Source: CAVQZA01 sp963718355
GTDB lineage: Bacteria; Actinomycetota; Thermoleophilia; Gaiellales; Gaiellaceae
NCBI GenBank assembly: GCA_963718355.1
Contig: CAVQZA010000020.1
Location: 186,001 to 250,000 of the forward strand
Direction: 5' to 3'
Length of the DNA: 64,000 nucleotides
The position numbers and the translations under genes are program-made. Of the stretch, positions 32,007 through 40,621 are shown one piece after another. The number at the start of each line of letters is the position of its first letter. Position 1 is the first letter of the stretch. The notes beneath the pieces are model-generated. The model was given only the letters and a program-made list of their open reading frames with translations, had not been told where the DNA came from and searched no databases.

Positions 32007-34002
32007 CACGACCCCGGGCCGCTTCCTGCCGCCGAGCCCGAACGTCGAGGAGCCGTTCCGCGTCACCCCGAAGCTCGCGCTACGCGTCGCGATCCTCGGG
32101 ATGCTCGCGCTCGGGGTCTTCGCGATCCTGTTCCTGCGCCTCTGGGCACTCGAAGTGTTGTCCGGCTCGCAGTACCTGCGCACCGCCCAGAACAACCAGC
32201 TCCGAACCGTCCGCGTGCAGGCGCCTCGCGGGCCGATCCTCGACCGCTACGGCCGTACGCTCGTCACCAACAAGGCCGGAACGGAGATCCAGATCTGGCC
32301 CGCCGACCTCCCCAAGCAGGGCCGCTACCGGCTCCTGCACAAGCTCGCGCGGATCGTGCCGTTCCCGGTGACGCAGGTCGCGGCCGAGATCGACAAGCGC
32401 AGCCTCGACCCGCTCACGCCCGTGATCGTGAAACAGGGGGTCACAGAGGATCAGGTCGCCTACCTCTACGAGCACCAGGACGACTTCCCGGGAGTGCAGA
32501 TCGGGCAGACCTACCTGCGCCAGTACCCGTACGGCTCGCTCGCGGCACAGCTGCTCGGGTACACGGGCGAGATCTCGGCCGACCAGCTGAAGACCGACGC
32601 GAAGGACGGCTACCTGCCGGGAGACACGATCGGCCAGGCCGGCGTCGAGGCGAGCTACGACGCGCTTCTCCGCGGCATCGCCGGCCAGGCCAAGCTCCGC
32701 GTCGACTCGCTGGGCCGTCCGCGCAGCGACCTCACGCTCACCCAGCCGCCGCGTGCCGGCAACGTGCTGCGCCTCACGATCGACGCGAAGCTCCAGTCGG
32801 CCGCCGAGCAGGCGATCGTCTACGGCATCCACACGTCGGGCCAGTGGGCGGCCGACGGCGGCGCGATCGTCGCGATGGATCCGCGCGACGGCTCGATCCT
32901 CGCGATGGCGTCGTATCCGACCTATAACCCGAGCGTCTACGTCGGCCGCGTCAACGAGAAGGCGCTCGACTACGCGGGGCTGACCGGCAAGACCGCGGAG
33001 GCCAAGAACTTCCCGTCGCTGAACCGCGCCGTCGCGGGCGGCTATCCACCGGGCTCCGTGTTCAAGCCGGTCACCGCACTCGCCGCCATGCAGGAGCGGC
33101 TGCTCTCGCCCTACTCGTCGCTGCCCTGCACGGCCTCGTACAAGTCGCACGGCCAGGTCTTCCACAACTGGGACCCGTACGCGAACTCGGAGATGACGCT
33201 GCCGACCGCGCTCGCCGCGTCCTGCGACACCTACTTCTATCGCCTCGGTGAGGCGTTCTACAGCCTCCCGCCGGAGCGCGGGCACCCGCTCCAGCTCTGG
33301 GCCAGCCGCTTCGGCTTCGGCCAGACGACCGGCGTCGACGTCGGCCCCGAGACCGCCGGCCTGCTGCCGACGCCCGAGTGGCGTCAGCAGACCTTCACCA
33401 AGAAGACCGACCCGTGCTGCTGGCAGATCGACCGGCTCTGGAAGCCCGGTGACTCGATCCAGCTCGCGATCGGCCAGAAGGACCTGCTCGTGACGCCGCT
33501 GCAGATGGCGCGCTTCTACTCGCTGATCGCCAACGGCGGCCGCCTCGTCACGCCGCACGTGCTGATGGACATCGAGCAGGGCGGCTCGACCGGCGGGCCG
33601 GGCCGTGTGCTCCGCTCCTACACCGGCGTGAGCCAGCCGAGCGGCGTCGATCCGGCGGCGCTCGCCGTCGTCAAGGACGGGCTCTTCGAGGCGACGCACG
33701 CGAACATCGGCACTTCCGCGGCGATCTTCGGTGCCTTTCCGGTGCGGATCGCGGGCAAGACCGGCACCGCGGAGAAGGTCGTCCACATCGGCAGCTACAC
33801 CGGGTTGAAGAACCAGTCGTGGTGGTGCGGCTACGGCTCCGCCGACGGCGCCAAGGTGAACGGCAAGCCGCCGCTCGTCGTCTGCGCGCTGATCGAGAAC
33901 GGCGGCCACGGTGGCACTGCTGCCGCGCCTGCCGCGCTGCGCGTGTTCGAGCAGTACTTCGGCGTCAAGCCCCCGAAGCTCGGTGTGATCAAGAGCGACT
34001 GA
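31999..34002 (+). CDS. mrdA: Penicillin-binding protein 2 (elongasome transpeptidase)
   Basis: 667 aa class B PBP. One N-terminal membrane helix (about residues 30-50), dimerisation domain, then the transpeptidase domain with SxxK in PPGSVFKPVT (about residues 350-359), SxN-type SCD (about residue 408) and KTG in IAGKTGTAEK (about residues 584-593). Cross-links lateral wall peptidoglycan together with RodA. TTG start, preceded by GGGGGAGG and supported by the 8-nt overlap with mreD. Confidence 0.96.
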   Translation: MASTTPGRFLPPSPNVEEPFRVTPKLALRVAILGMLALGVFAILFLRLWALEVLSGSQYLRTAQNNQLRTVRVQAPRGPILDRYGRTLVTNKAGTEIQIWPADLPKQGRYRLLHKLARIVPFPVTQVAAEIDKRSLDPLTPVIVKQGVTEDQVAYLYEHQDDFPGVQIGQTYLRQYPYGSLAAQLLGYTGEISADQLKTDAKDGYLPGDTIGQAGVEASYDALLRGIAGQAKLRVDSLGRPRSDLTLTQPPRAGNVLRLTIDAKLQSAAEQAIVYGIHTSGQWAADGGAIVAMDPRDGSILAMASYPTYNPSVYVGRVNEKALDYAGLTGKTAEAKNFPSLNRAVAGGYPPGSVFKPVTALAAMQERLLSPYSSLPCTASYKSHGQVFHNWDPYANSEMTLPTALAASCDTYFYRLGEAFYSLPPERGHPLQLWASRFGFGQTTGVDVGPETAGLLPTPEWRQQTFTKKTDPCCWQIDRLWKPGDSIQLAIGQKDLLVTPLQMARFYSLIANGGRLVTPHVLMDIEQGGSTGGPGRVLRSYTGVSQPSGVDPAALAVVKDGLFEATHANIGTSAAIFGAFPVRIAGKTGTAEKVVHIGSYTGLKNQSWWCGYGSADGAKVNGKPPLVVCALIENGGHGGTAAAPAALRVFEQYFGVKPPKLGVIKSD

Positions 34003-35195
34003 TGGCAGTCGACTACACAACCACGCAGAGCCGAGCCCGCCGCCGCGCCCGTCGCGTCGAGCTCGAGGCCTCCTCGCTCGTCCGTCGCGTCGACTGGGTG
34101 CTGGTCTCGGCGGTCGCCGCGATCGTCGCCTATGGCCTCTGGGCGCTCGCCGGGATCACCGAGCGCGACGTCACCGGGAACCCGAACTACTACGTCGTGC
34201 GCCAGGGGATCTTCGTCGCGGTCGGCGTGGCGGCGCTCGTCGCCGCGGCGCTGATCGACCCGGCGCTCTACCGCCGCTACTCGCGGCTGCTCTATGCGGG
34301 AACCGTCGGGCTGATGGCATTCGTGTTCCTGGCCGGGCCGGTCACGCGCGGCTCGCGTCGCTGGCTCGACCTCGGCCCCTTCCGCTTCCAGCCCTCGGAG
34401 TTCGGGAAGCTGCTGCTCGTCCTGTTCCTCGCGGCGTTCCTCGCGGACCGCTACAAGCGCGTCACCGCCGGCGACCCGCGCGTGACGCTCTCCGCGATCG
34501 GCCTCGCGCTCGTCCCGATCGGACTCGTCTTCCTGCAGCCCGACTTCGGCACCGCGCTCGTCTACGCGGTCGCGCTGCTCGCGGTGCTCTTCATCGCGGG
34601 CACGCGCTGGATCCAGCTCGCGGTGCTCGGCGCGGTCGTCCTCCTCGGCGCCCTCTCGCTGCTCTGGATCCTGCCCGCGGCGGGTGTCCACGTGCTCAAG
34701 CCCTACCAGGAGAGCCGCCTGATCGGGTTCACGAACCCGTCGAAGGACCCGTCCGGCTCGACCTACAACGTGAACCAGTCGATCACCGCGGTCGGCGCCG
34801 GCGGCGTCCGTGGCCGCGGCGTGAAGGGCGCGACGCAGACGAATCTCGACTACCTGCCCGAGCACGCCACCGACTTCGTGTTCGCCTCGCTCGCCGAGCA
34901 GCGCGGCTTCCTCGGCGCCTCCGTCGCGCTTCTGCTCTACCTGCTCGTGGTGTGGCGCGGGCTGCGGATCGTGACCCTCGCGCGCGACGCGTTCTCGGCG
35001 ATCGTCGCCGGCGGGATAGTGGCGATGCTTCTGTTCGAGGTCTTCATCAATGTCGGCATGACGATGGGGATCGCGCCGATCACCGGGATTCCGCTGCCGT
35101 TCGTGAGCGTCGGCGGCTCCTCGATGATCGCGAACCTCGCAGCGGTCGGCGTGCTGCTCGCGATCTACGCGCGCGGGCGGGGGGTGCGACGGTGA
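34002..35195 (+). CDS. rodA: RodA peptidoglycan glycosyltransferase (SEDS family)
   Basis: 397 aa, about ten membrane helices. SEDS signatures: GSRRWLDLGPFRFQPSEFGKL (seen over residues 117-137), LQPDFGTALV (about residues 180-189), and the C-terminal GIPLPFVSVGGSSMIANL. Polymerises glycan with PBP2. TGATG overlap with mrdA. The TGA is overlapped by the next gene. Confidence 0.96.
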   Translation: MAVDYTTTQSRARRRARRVELEASSLVRRVDWVLVSAVAAIVAYGLWALAGITERDVTGNPNYYVVRQGIFVAVGVAALVAAALIDPALYRRYSRLLYAGTVGLMAFVFLAGPVTRGSRRWLDLGPFRFQPSEFGKLLLVLFLAAFLADRYKRVTAGDPRVTLSAIGLALVPIGLVFLQPDFGTALVYAVALLAVLFIAGTRWIQLAVLGAVVLLGALSLLWILPAAGVHVLKPYQESRLIGFTNPSKDPSGSTYNVNQSITAVGAGGVRGRGVKGATQTNLDYLPEHATDFVFASLAEQRGFLGASVALLLYLLVVWRGLRIVTLARDAFSAIVAGGIVAMLLFEVFINVGMTMGIAPITGIPLPFVSVGGSSMIANLAAVGVLLAIYARGRGVRR

Positions 35196-35965
35196 GCCTG
35201 AAGCAGATGCCGCTGCGCCCGATGGTGATGGCGCGGGAGTTCGGCGCGATCGCCAGGGCGAACACCGACAGGCGGCCGCTCGCGGTCGGCGGCGCGCTCG
35301 CGGCGCAGCTCCGCAAGGAGCTCGTGGCGGGCGGCGACGAGTCTGCGGTGCGTCTCGGCGATCCCGTCGGCGCCGTCTCCTACATCCATGTCCTCGGCGG
35401 CGAGGTCGGCGAGGAGGACCGGCGCGCGCTCAAGGCTGCGAAGCAGGCGAAGGTGCCGATCCTCGTGCTCGCGCGCGACCGCTCGTACGTGCCGTACGTG
35501 CACGCGCAGGACATCATCCTCGTCAAACCGGGGACCGGGTTCCCGATCGCCGAGCTCGGCGCGGCGCTCGTTCGGCGCGCTGCCGGCGCGGTGTCGCTCG
35601 CCGCGCGGCTGCCCGCTCTGCGTCCGTCGGTCTGCGAGCAGCTCGTGAAGTCGGCGTCGCTCCAGAACGGCGCGATCGGCGTCGCGGTGTTCCTGCCCGG
35701 GGTCGATCTGCCCGTGCTGACGCTGAATCAGCTCCGCCTCGTGCTGCGGATCGCCGCGGCGCACGGCCACGAGGTCGGGCCGGGCCGCGTGCCCGAAGCG
35801 CTCGGCATCGTCGGTGCGGCGCTCGGGTTCCGCACCGTCGCGCGCTCGTTCGCCGGGCTCGTGCCCGGGATCGGCTGGGCGGTGAAAGGCGGCGTCGCCT
35901 ACGGCGGCACGCGCGCGCTCGGCGAGGCGGCCATCCGCGTCTACGACGCGCGCGGCTCGGAATGA
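35192..35965 (+). CDS. DUF697/YcjF-like protein in the elongasome operon
   Basis: 257 aa. The C-terminal half (LVKSASLQNGAIGVAVFLPGVDLPVLTLNQLRLVLRIAAAHG, in pieces over about residues 150-192) resembles the DUF697 domain found fused to GTPases, but no GTPase motifs are present; the N-terminal half has a Rossmann-like pattern (YIHVLGGEVGEEDRRALKAAKQ). A C-terminal hydrophobic, Gly-rich segment could associate with membranes. GTG in a GTGA overlap with rodA. A role in wall growth is suggested only by position. Confidence 0.7.
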   Translation: MSLKQMPLRPMVMAREFGAIARANTDRRPLAVGGALAAQLRKELVAGGDESAVRLGDPVGAVSYIHVLGGEVGEEDRRALKAAKQAKVPILVLARDRSYVPYVHAQDIILVKPGTGFPIAELGAALVRRAAGAVSLAARLPALRPSVCEQLVKSASLQNGAIGVAVFLPGVDLPVLTLNQLRLVLRIAAAHGHEVGPGRVPEALGIVGAALGFRTVARSFAGLVPGIGWAVKGGVAYGGTRALGEAAIRVYDARGSE

Positions 35966-36555
35966 TCTTCGCGCTGCTGCTCGTCGCGGCGGCGATCCCA
36001 CTCGGCCCTGCGCCCGCCGCCGTCCGCCACGAGTGCGCCCAGCGCGCCGACTACTCCAGCTTTCGCACGAGTTGCCCGACGCGCTGGCCGATCCGGCGCG
36101 GCTCGGCGACGAAGCTCGACGCGGCGATCGTGCGCGGCCCAAGTCAGTGGTGGGCTTCGTTCGACGATCCCGCCTTCGGCTCGCCCGACGGCGGCCACAT
36201 CATCGTTGGGGGACAGAAGCCGGCACTCTCACTCGCCGGCGATGTCGGGCAGACCTGGCCACGTCCCGGCGAGCCGGCGCCGCTCCCGCTACTCGATCTG
36301 CCGAAGCTTCGGAAGACGCCTGACGGATTCGTCTCGCAGAAGCCGCCGACGATCGTCGGCCACGCCTCGGTGCGCGGCCAGCCAGCTCTCGTGCTCACCT
36401 CGGCGCCGTATCCGTTCGGTGGGATGAACGGCGGCCACGTGATCGTCCTGTTCAACGTCGAGGGCCACGGCGCGTTCGTCTCGCTGCATCTCGGCGGCTA
36501 CACGCAGGCGCAGCGGATCGCCGCCGCGCTTGCCGTGGCCGAGAGCTGGCGCTAG
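35962..36555 (+). CDS. Secreted protein of unknown function
   Basis: 197 aa with a short signal peptide (MIFALLLVAAAIPLGPAPAA, cleavage about residue 20) and two Cys near the new N-terminus. No family recognised. ATGA overlap with the upstream gene makes it the last cistron of the mre operon. Its TAG stop is shared in CTAG with the convergent small gene. Confidence 0.7.
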   Translation: MIFALLLVAAAIPLGPAPAAVRHECAQRADYSSFRTSCPTRWPIRRGSATKLDAAIVRGPSQWWASFDDPAFGSPDGGHIIVGGQKPALSLAGDVGQTWPRPGEPAPLPLLDLPKLRKTPDGFVSQKPPTIVGHASVRGQPALVLTSAPYPFGGMNGGHVIVLFNVEGHGAFVSLHLGGYTQAQRIAAALAVAESWR

Positions 36556-36656
36556 TAGCGGCGGCGTCGACGCCGGAACAGCCGCGCGCGACGGAGCATG
36601 CGGCTGCGTGCACTTGGCAAGCGGACGGGCTGTGGCGGCATCGCCCAGCTGGCCAT
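36552..36656 (-). CDS. 34-residue arginine-rich micro-ORF
   Basis: Encodes MASWAMPPQPVRLPSARSRM followed by an Arg-rich end in which 9 of the last 14 residues are Arg. ATG overlaps the stop of the 64-aa gene in TGATG, and its own TAG is the CTAG shared with the convergent gene. Coupling geometry argues for translation, but Arg-rich frames also arise by chance in GC-rich DNA, so confidence is limited. An RNA- or DNA-binding role would be inference. Confidence 0.4.
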   Translation of the reverse strand: MASWAMPPQPVRLPSARSRMLRRARLFRRRRRRY

Positions 36657-36850
36657 CAGGCGGCCGCCGGCCTGAGCTTGGCGCGTCGGGCCTTGATCGC
36701 GCGCTGCCGTTGCATCAGCCGTGCCCAGGCCCAGGGCTCGACCTCGCCGTACCGGGTCGCGGTCTGTCCGCGGGTCGCCTCGAGGTACTCGAACCAGGCG
36801 TCCGCCTCCTCGATGAAAAGCAGCTCTTCGGCTTCGCGTTTCGTCGGCAT
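36656..36850 (-). CDS. Small hypothetical protein, 64 aa
   Basis: MPTKREAEELLFIEEADAWF begins a mostly helical, charged protein ending in a basic Arg/Lys/Ala tail (RAIKARRAKLRPAAA). ATG 36850 has AGGGGGTG four bases upstream. The longer open frame starts inside the divergent rne leader and is rejected. No family recognised. Divergent from rne and possibly co-transcribed with the Arg-rich micro-ORF. Confidence 0.6.
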   Translation of the reverse strand: MPTKREAEELLFIEEADAWFEYLEATRGQTATRYGEVEPWAWARLMQRQRAIKARRAKLRPAAA

Positions 36851-36929
36851 CGCACCCCCTGAAGTCGACGTCGGTCGGATCGTAGGACCGGCGTCGGACG
36901 GCACTACTGCTAGCCTTGTGGGGAGGCCT

Positions 36930-37073
36930 ATGCCCACAACTTTCACCCACAACCAGCAGCGCGCGCGCCGCCCGGAGCACTCCGGTCTCGGCCGTGCGCG
37001 CGCTCATGAAGGAGTTTTCGTTGCCCCTGCCTTGGTTTCGAAGCAAAAAGACGACCCAGGAGCGGCCTTCTGA
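36930..37073 (+). other. Possible 47-codon upstream ORF overlapping rne
   Basis: ATG 36930 follows GGGGAGG with only 3 nt spacing and reads 47 codons (MPTTFTHNQQRARRPEHSGL...) in a different frame, ending at 37073 inside rne. A TAGCCT hexamer at 36911-36916 could be the -10 box. If translated it would pass over the rne start at 37006 and influence it; RNase E is autoregulated through its leader in other bacteria. Could also be chance. Confidence 0.3.
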
Positions 37074-39960
37074 GCCTGCTCCTCCCGCACCCGCACCGCC
37101 CGTAACAGCAGTCCCCGACGCTCGTCCCGCCGCAGTGGCGGGAGAGCAGACAGCTTCTTCAGCAGCAAAGCGCCGTCGCGGTAGCCGCGGCGGTCGCGGC
37201 CGCAAGAAGCCCGCAGGCGCCGAGACCGGCGCCGCCACGACCACCAGCACGGCAGCGCCCGCCGGCGAGAAGAAGACGCCCGAGCGCAAGACCGAGCGCC
37301 GCTCCTCGCAGTCGCAGGGCCAGGCCCGTGCGGCCACCCGCCGCCGCCAGCCGCCCAAGCGCGCGCCGCTCCCGGCCGCGAAGCGCGAGCTCCTCGTCTC
37401 GGTCGACGTCGGCGAGCAGCGCGTCGCTGTGCTCGAGGACGACCGCGTCGCCGAGGTCTACCTCGAGCGGCCGGAGCGCCGTTCGATCGCCGGCAACATC
37501 TATCTCGGCACCGTCGACAACGTGCTGCCCGGGATGGAGGCCGCGTTCGTCGAGATCGGCCTCGAGAAGAACGGCTTCCTCTACGTCGACGAGATCGTGG
37601 TGCCCGAGCTCGAAGGAAAGCGGCACGGCAAGAAGATCCAGGACCTGATCGCGCGCGGCCAGGAGCTGCTCGTCCAGGCGGTCAAGGATCCGATGAAGAC
37701 GAAGGGCGCGCGGCTCACCACCGAGATCTCGCTGCCCGGCCGCTTCGTCGTCTTCGTGCCGCAGGGCGAGGGGCTCGGCGTCTCGCGCCGGCTCCCCGAC
37801 GACGAGCGCACCCGGCTCAAGGAGATCATCAAGAAGCTCGACGTCTCGAAGGGCGGCGTGATCGTCCGCACCGCCGCAGAAGGCGCGTCCGCCGAGGACA
37901 TCGAGCGCGACCTCGTCTTCCTCCAGCGGCTCTGGAAGACCATCCAGGCGCGCGCCAAGACGGCGAAGTCGCCCGAGCTCGTCTACCAGGAGGCCGAGCT
38001 GCCGCTGCGCGTCGTGCGCGACCTCTTCACCGGCGACTTCGAGCGCGCCTACGTCGACGACGACCGCGCCTACAAGCGCATCGTCGGCTACCTGAAGAAG
38101 ACCTCGCCGCACATGGTCGAGCGCGTGATCCGCTACAAGGACAAGCCGCCGCTGATGGAGGCCTTCGGCGTCGATGCCGAGATCCGCTCCACGCTCAGCC
38201 GCCGCGTCGACCTACCCTCCGGGGGGTACCTGATCTTCGACTACGCCGAGGCGTTCACCGTCGTCGACGTCAACACCGGCCGCTTCGTCGGCTCGCGCTC
38301 GAAGACCTCCGGCGCCCGGCTCGAGGACACGATCACGAAGAACAACCTCGAGGCGGTCAAGGAGGTCGTCCGCCAGCTCCGGCTCCGCGACATCGGCGGG
38401 ATCATCGTGATCGATTTCATCGACATGGCGAGCCCGCAGAACCGGGCCACGGTCGAGCAGGCGCTCTCCGCCGAGCTCGAGCGTGACCGGACGAAGACCT
38501 ACGTCGTCGAGATCTCGCCGCTCGGCCTCGTCGAGATGACGCGTCAGAACGTCACCGACGGGCCTCGCGAGATCCTCACCAAGAAGTGCCCGACCTGCGG
38601 CGGCGACGGGATCGTGCTCTCCGAGACATCGGCCGCGGTCGACGCCGAGCGCAAGCTCCGCGCGCTGGCCGCCGGCTCGCGCACCCAGTCGTACAAGGTC
38701 GAGCTCAGCGCGCGCGTCGCGAGCATCCTGATCGGCCCGGGCGCGACGCGCCTCGCCGAGATCGAGGCGACGACCAAGCGCCGGTTCTTCATCACTGCGA
38801 AGGACGACACGCACCTCGATCACTTCCTCGTCGTCGCGGAGGGCTCGGTCGCGCAACTCGCGCCGAAGCCGCCGCTCGAGGAGGGAGCCGATGTCGAGGT
38901 GAAGCTCGTCGAGATCGACCGCTACGACCAAAACGCGGCGGTCGGCAAGCTCGGCGCCTACGAGATCTGCGTCGCGGACGCGGCCAAGCTCGTCGGCAAG
39001 AAGGTCACGGTGCGGATCGCACGCGCGCTCGAGGACGTCGCCTACGCGACGCGGCTCGACCTCCCCGCGTTGCCGCCCGGCCCGCTCACCGCCGAGGCCG
39101 AGGCCGAGAAGCCGACCCGCGCGCCGCGCGTCCGCAAGGCCGCGGAGGGCGCGGTGCTCGACGAGACGGTCGAGGACGAGGACGAGATCGAGGACGAGGA
39201 CGACATCGAGGAGCTCGAGCCCGGCGAGGCCGAGGACGACGACGAGCCCGCCGACGAGACAGTCGCCGCCGACGGCGCCGTCACGCCTGCGAGGAAGCGG
39301 AGCCGCCGCGGCACACGCGGTGGTCGCGGCCGCAAGCGTCCGACTCCGGCTGCCGACCACGGTGCCGAGGCCCCCGCTGTCGAGGCGGAGGCTTCGGCAG
39401 GCCCCCGGATCCACGTGCCTGCACGCGACATCGAGGAGCCGACGCCAAAGGTCGTCGAGGCCGTCGAGCCTGTGGCCGACGGCGAGGCCGTCGTCGAGGC
39501 CGACGCCGAGGTCGATCCGAACGCCCCGCCCAAGAAGAAGACCCGCCGCGGCTCACGCGGTGGCCGCGGCCGCACCCGGAAGCCGGTCGTCGCCGGGGTC
39601 AACGGCGCCGCCGAGGTCGAGGCGGAGGCCGAGATCGAGGTGGACGAGCCGGTCGTCGGGGGCGAGATCGAGATCGAGGTCGAGCCCAACGGCGAAGTCG
39701 ATCCCGCCGCGCCGGCGAAGAAGAAGACCCGCCGCGGCTCACGCGGCGGCCGAGGCCGCAAGCGCCCCGCAGGGGCAACGGCCGCCGGGATCGCGACCGA
39801 GCCGGAGGCCAACGGTGAGCCGGAGCCGGAAGCCGCCGTGGTCGTCGCCGCGAGCGAGCCCGAGCCGGAGCCCGTCGCCGAGCCCGTGGGCGACGGCGAC
39901 TGGGGCTACGTGCCCATGTCTCAGTGGGACGACGAGATGAGGTCAGGCTCGACGGAATAG
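37006..39960 (+). CDS. rne: Ribonuclease E/G with flanking RG-rich regions
   Basis: 984 aa from ATG 37006 (a TTG at 36916 is less likely). The central catalytic region has the S1 domain (LLVSVDVGEQRVAVLED to about FVPQGEGLGVS), the metal-binding DVNTGRFVGS and VIDFIDM motifs, and the Zn-link CPTCGGDG. Arg/Gly motifs of the form RRGSRGGRGR occur once before the core (near 37165) and three times after it (near 39300, 39540 and 39725), separated by acidic or Ala/Pro-rich linkers. The disordered flanks probably bind RNA and form the degradosome scaffold. Same order as in other actinobacteria, before rplU-rpmA. Confidence 0.95.
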   Translation: MKEFSLPLPWFRSKKTTQERPSEPAPPAPAPPVTAVPDARPAAVAGEQTASSAAKRRRGSRGGRGRKKPAGAETGAATTTSTAAPAGEKKTPERKTERRSSQSQGQARAATRRRQPPKRAPLPAAKRELLVSVDVGEQRVAVLEDDRVAEVYLERPERRSIAGNIYLGTVDNVLPGMEAAFVEIGLEKNGFLYVDEIVVPELEGKRHGKKIQDLIARGQELLVQAVKDPMKTKGARLTTEISLPGRFVVFVPQGEGLGVSRRLPDDERTRLKEIIKKLDVSKGGVIVRTAAEGASAEDIERDLVFLQRLWKTIQARAKTAKSPELVYQEAELPLRVVRDLFTGDFERAYVDDDRAYKRIVGYLKKTSPHMVERVIRYKDKPPLMEAFGVDAEIRSTLSRRVDLPSGGYLIFDYAEAFTVVDVNTGRFVGSRSKTSGARLEDTITKNNLEAVKEVVRQLRLRDIGGIIVIDFIDMASPQNRATVEQALSAELERDRTKTYVVEISPLGLVEMTRQNVTDGPREILTKKCPTCGGDGIVLSETSAAVDAERKLRALAAGSRTQSYKVELSARVASILIGPGATRLAEIEATTKRRFFITAKDDTHLDHFLVVAEGSVAQLAPKPPLEEGADVEVKLVEIDRYDQNAAVGKLGAYEICVADAAKLVGKKVTVRIARALEDVAYATRLDLPALPPGPLTAEAEAEKPTRAPRVRKAAEGAVLDETVEDEDEIEDEDDIEELEPGEAEDDDEPADETVAADGAVTPARKRSRRGTRGGRGRKRPTPAADHGAEAPAVEAEASAGPRIHVPARDIEEPTPKVVEAVEPVADGEAVVEADAEVDPNAPPKKKTRRGSRGGRGRTRKPVVAGVNGAAEVEAEAEIEVDEPVVGGEIEIEVEPNGEVDPAAPAKKKTRRGSRGGRGRKRPAGATAAGIATEPEANGEPEPEAAVVVAASEPEPEPVAEPVGDGDWGYVPMSQWDDEMRSGSTE

Positions 39961-40011
39961 GAGGCGAATCGCTACACTTCGCCTCCGTCGCGGGCCCACG
40001 CCCGCGTTTTC
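39960..40011 (+). promoter_or_regulatory. rplU leader: promoter inside one hairpin, terminator-like second hairpin
   Basis: A 9-bp stem (39960-39968 with 39978-39986) directly after the rne stop carries TACACT (39973-39978) in its loop and right arm. A second stem follows, CGCGGGC/GCCCGCG (39989-39995 with 40000-40006), ending in TTTT (40007-40010). The first could terminate rne; the second lies in the new leader 14 nt before rplU and looks like an attenuator. Confidence 0.5.
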
Positions 40012-40024
40012 CACGCTTACGACT

Positions 40025-40621
40025 ATGAGCTACGCGATCATCTCACTCCAGGGCAAGCAGCATCGCGTTCGCGAGGGCGAGTGGCTGCTCGTGGACCGTG
40101 TCAAGACCGAGCCGGGGAAGACGTTCAACCCCACGATCCTGATGCTCGGCGGCGACGGCAACGCGGACTTCGACGCGAAGGGCGCGACCGTGACCGCCAA
40201 GGTGGTCGAGCACGTGCTCGGCGAGAAGATCCGCATCGGCAAGTACCGGCCGAAGAACGGCTACAAGCGCCACAACGGCTACCGCAGCCGCCTCTCGAAG
40301 ATCGCGATCGAATCGATCTCGGTGAAGGCCGTCGCTGCGAAGGCCAAGCCGGAGCCGGTCGAGGCCGCAGTCGTCGCGGAGAAGCCGAAGGCAGTCGCCG
40401 CGCCGACGCCCAAGCCCAAGGCGGCGCCAAAGCCGAAGGCTCCGGCCGTCGCCGAGGAGAAGCCGAAGGCGCCCGCGAAGCCGAAGCCCGCCGCCGCGGC
40501 GAAGCCGAAGGCGCCCGCCAAGCCCAAGCCGGCCGCCGCCGCCAAGCCCAAGCCGGCCGCTGCCGCCAAGCCGAAGGCGCCTGCGAAGAAGCCCACGCCC
40601 AAGAAGGAGACGGACACCTAA
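40025..40621 (+). CDS. rplU: 50S ribosomal protein L21 with long basic C-terminal tail
   Basis: 198 aa. Residues 1-103 are a standard L21 (YAIISLQGKQHRVREGEWLLVDRV; KYRPKNGYKRHNGYRSRLSKI). The remaining 95 residues are almost only Lys, Pro, Ala and Glu, with repeated KPKAPAKPKPAAA units, like histone H1 tails. Normal L21 stops near residue 103. The stop overlaps rpmA by 1 nt (TAATG). Confidence 0.95.
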   Translation: MSYAIISLQGKQHRVREGEWLLVDRVKTEPGKTFNPTILMLGGDGNADFDAKGATVTAKVVEHVLGEKIRIGKYRPKNGYKRHNGYRSRLSKIAIESISVKAVAAKAKPEPVEAAVVAEKPKAVAAPTPKPKAAPKPKAPAVAEEKPKAPAKPKPAAAAKPKAPAKPKPAAAAKPKPAAAAKPKAPAKKPTPKKETDT

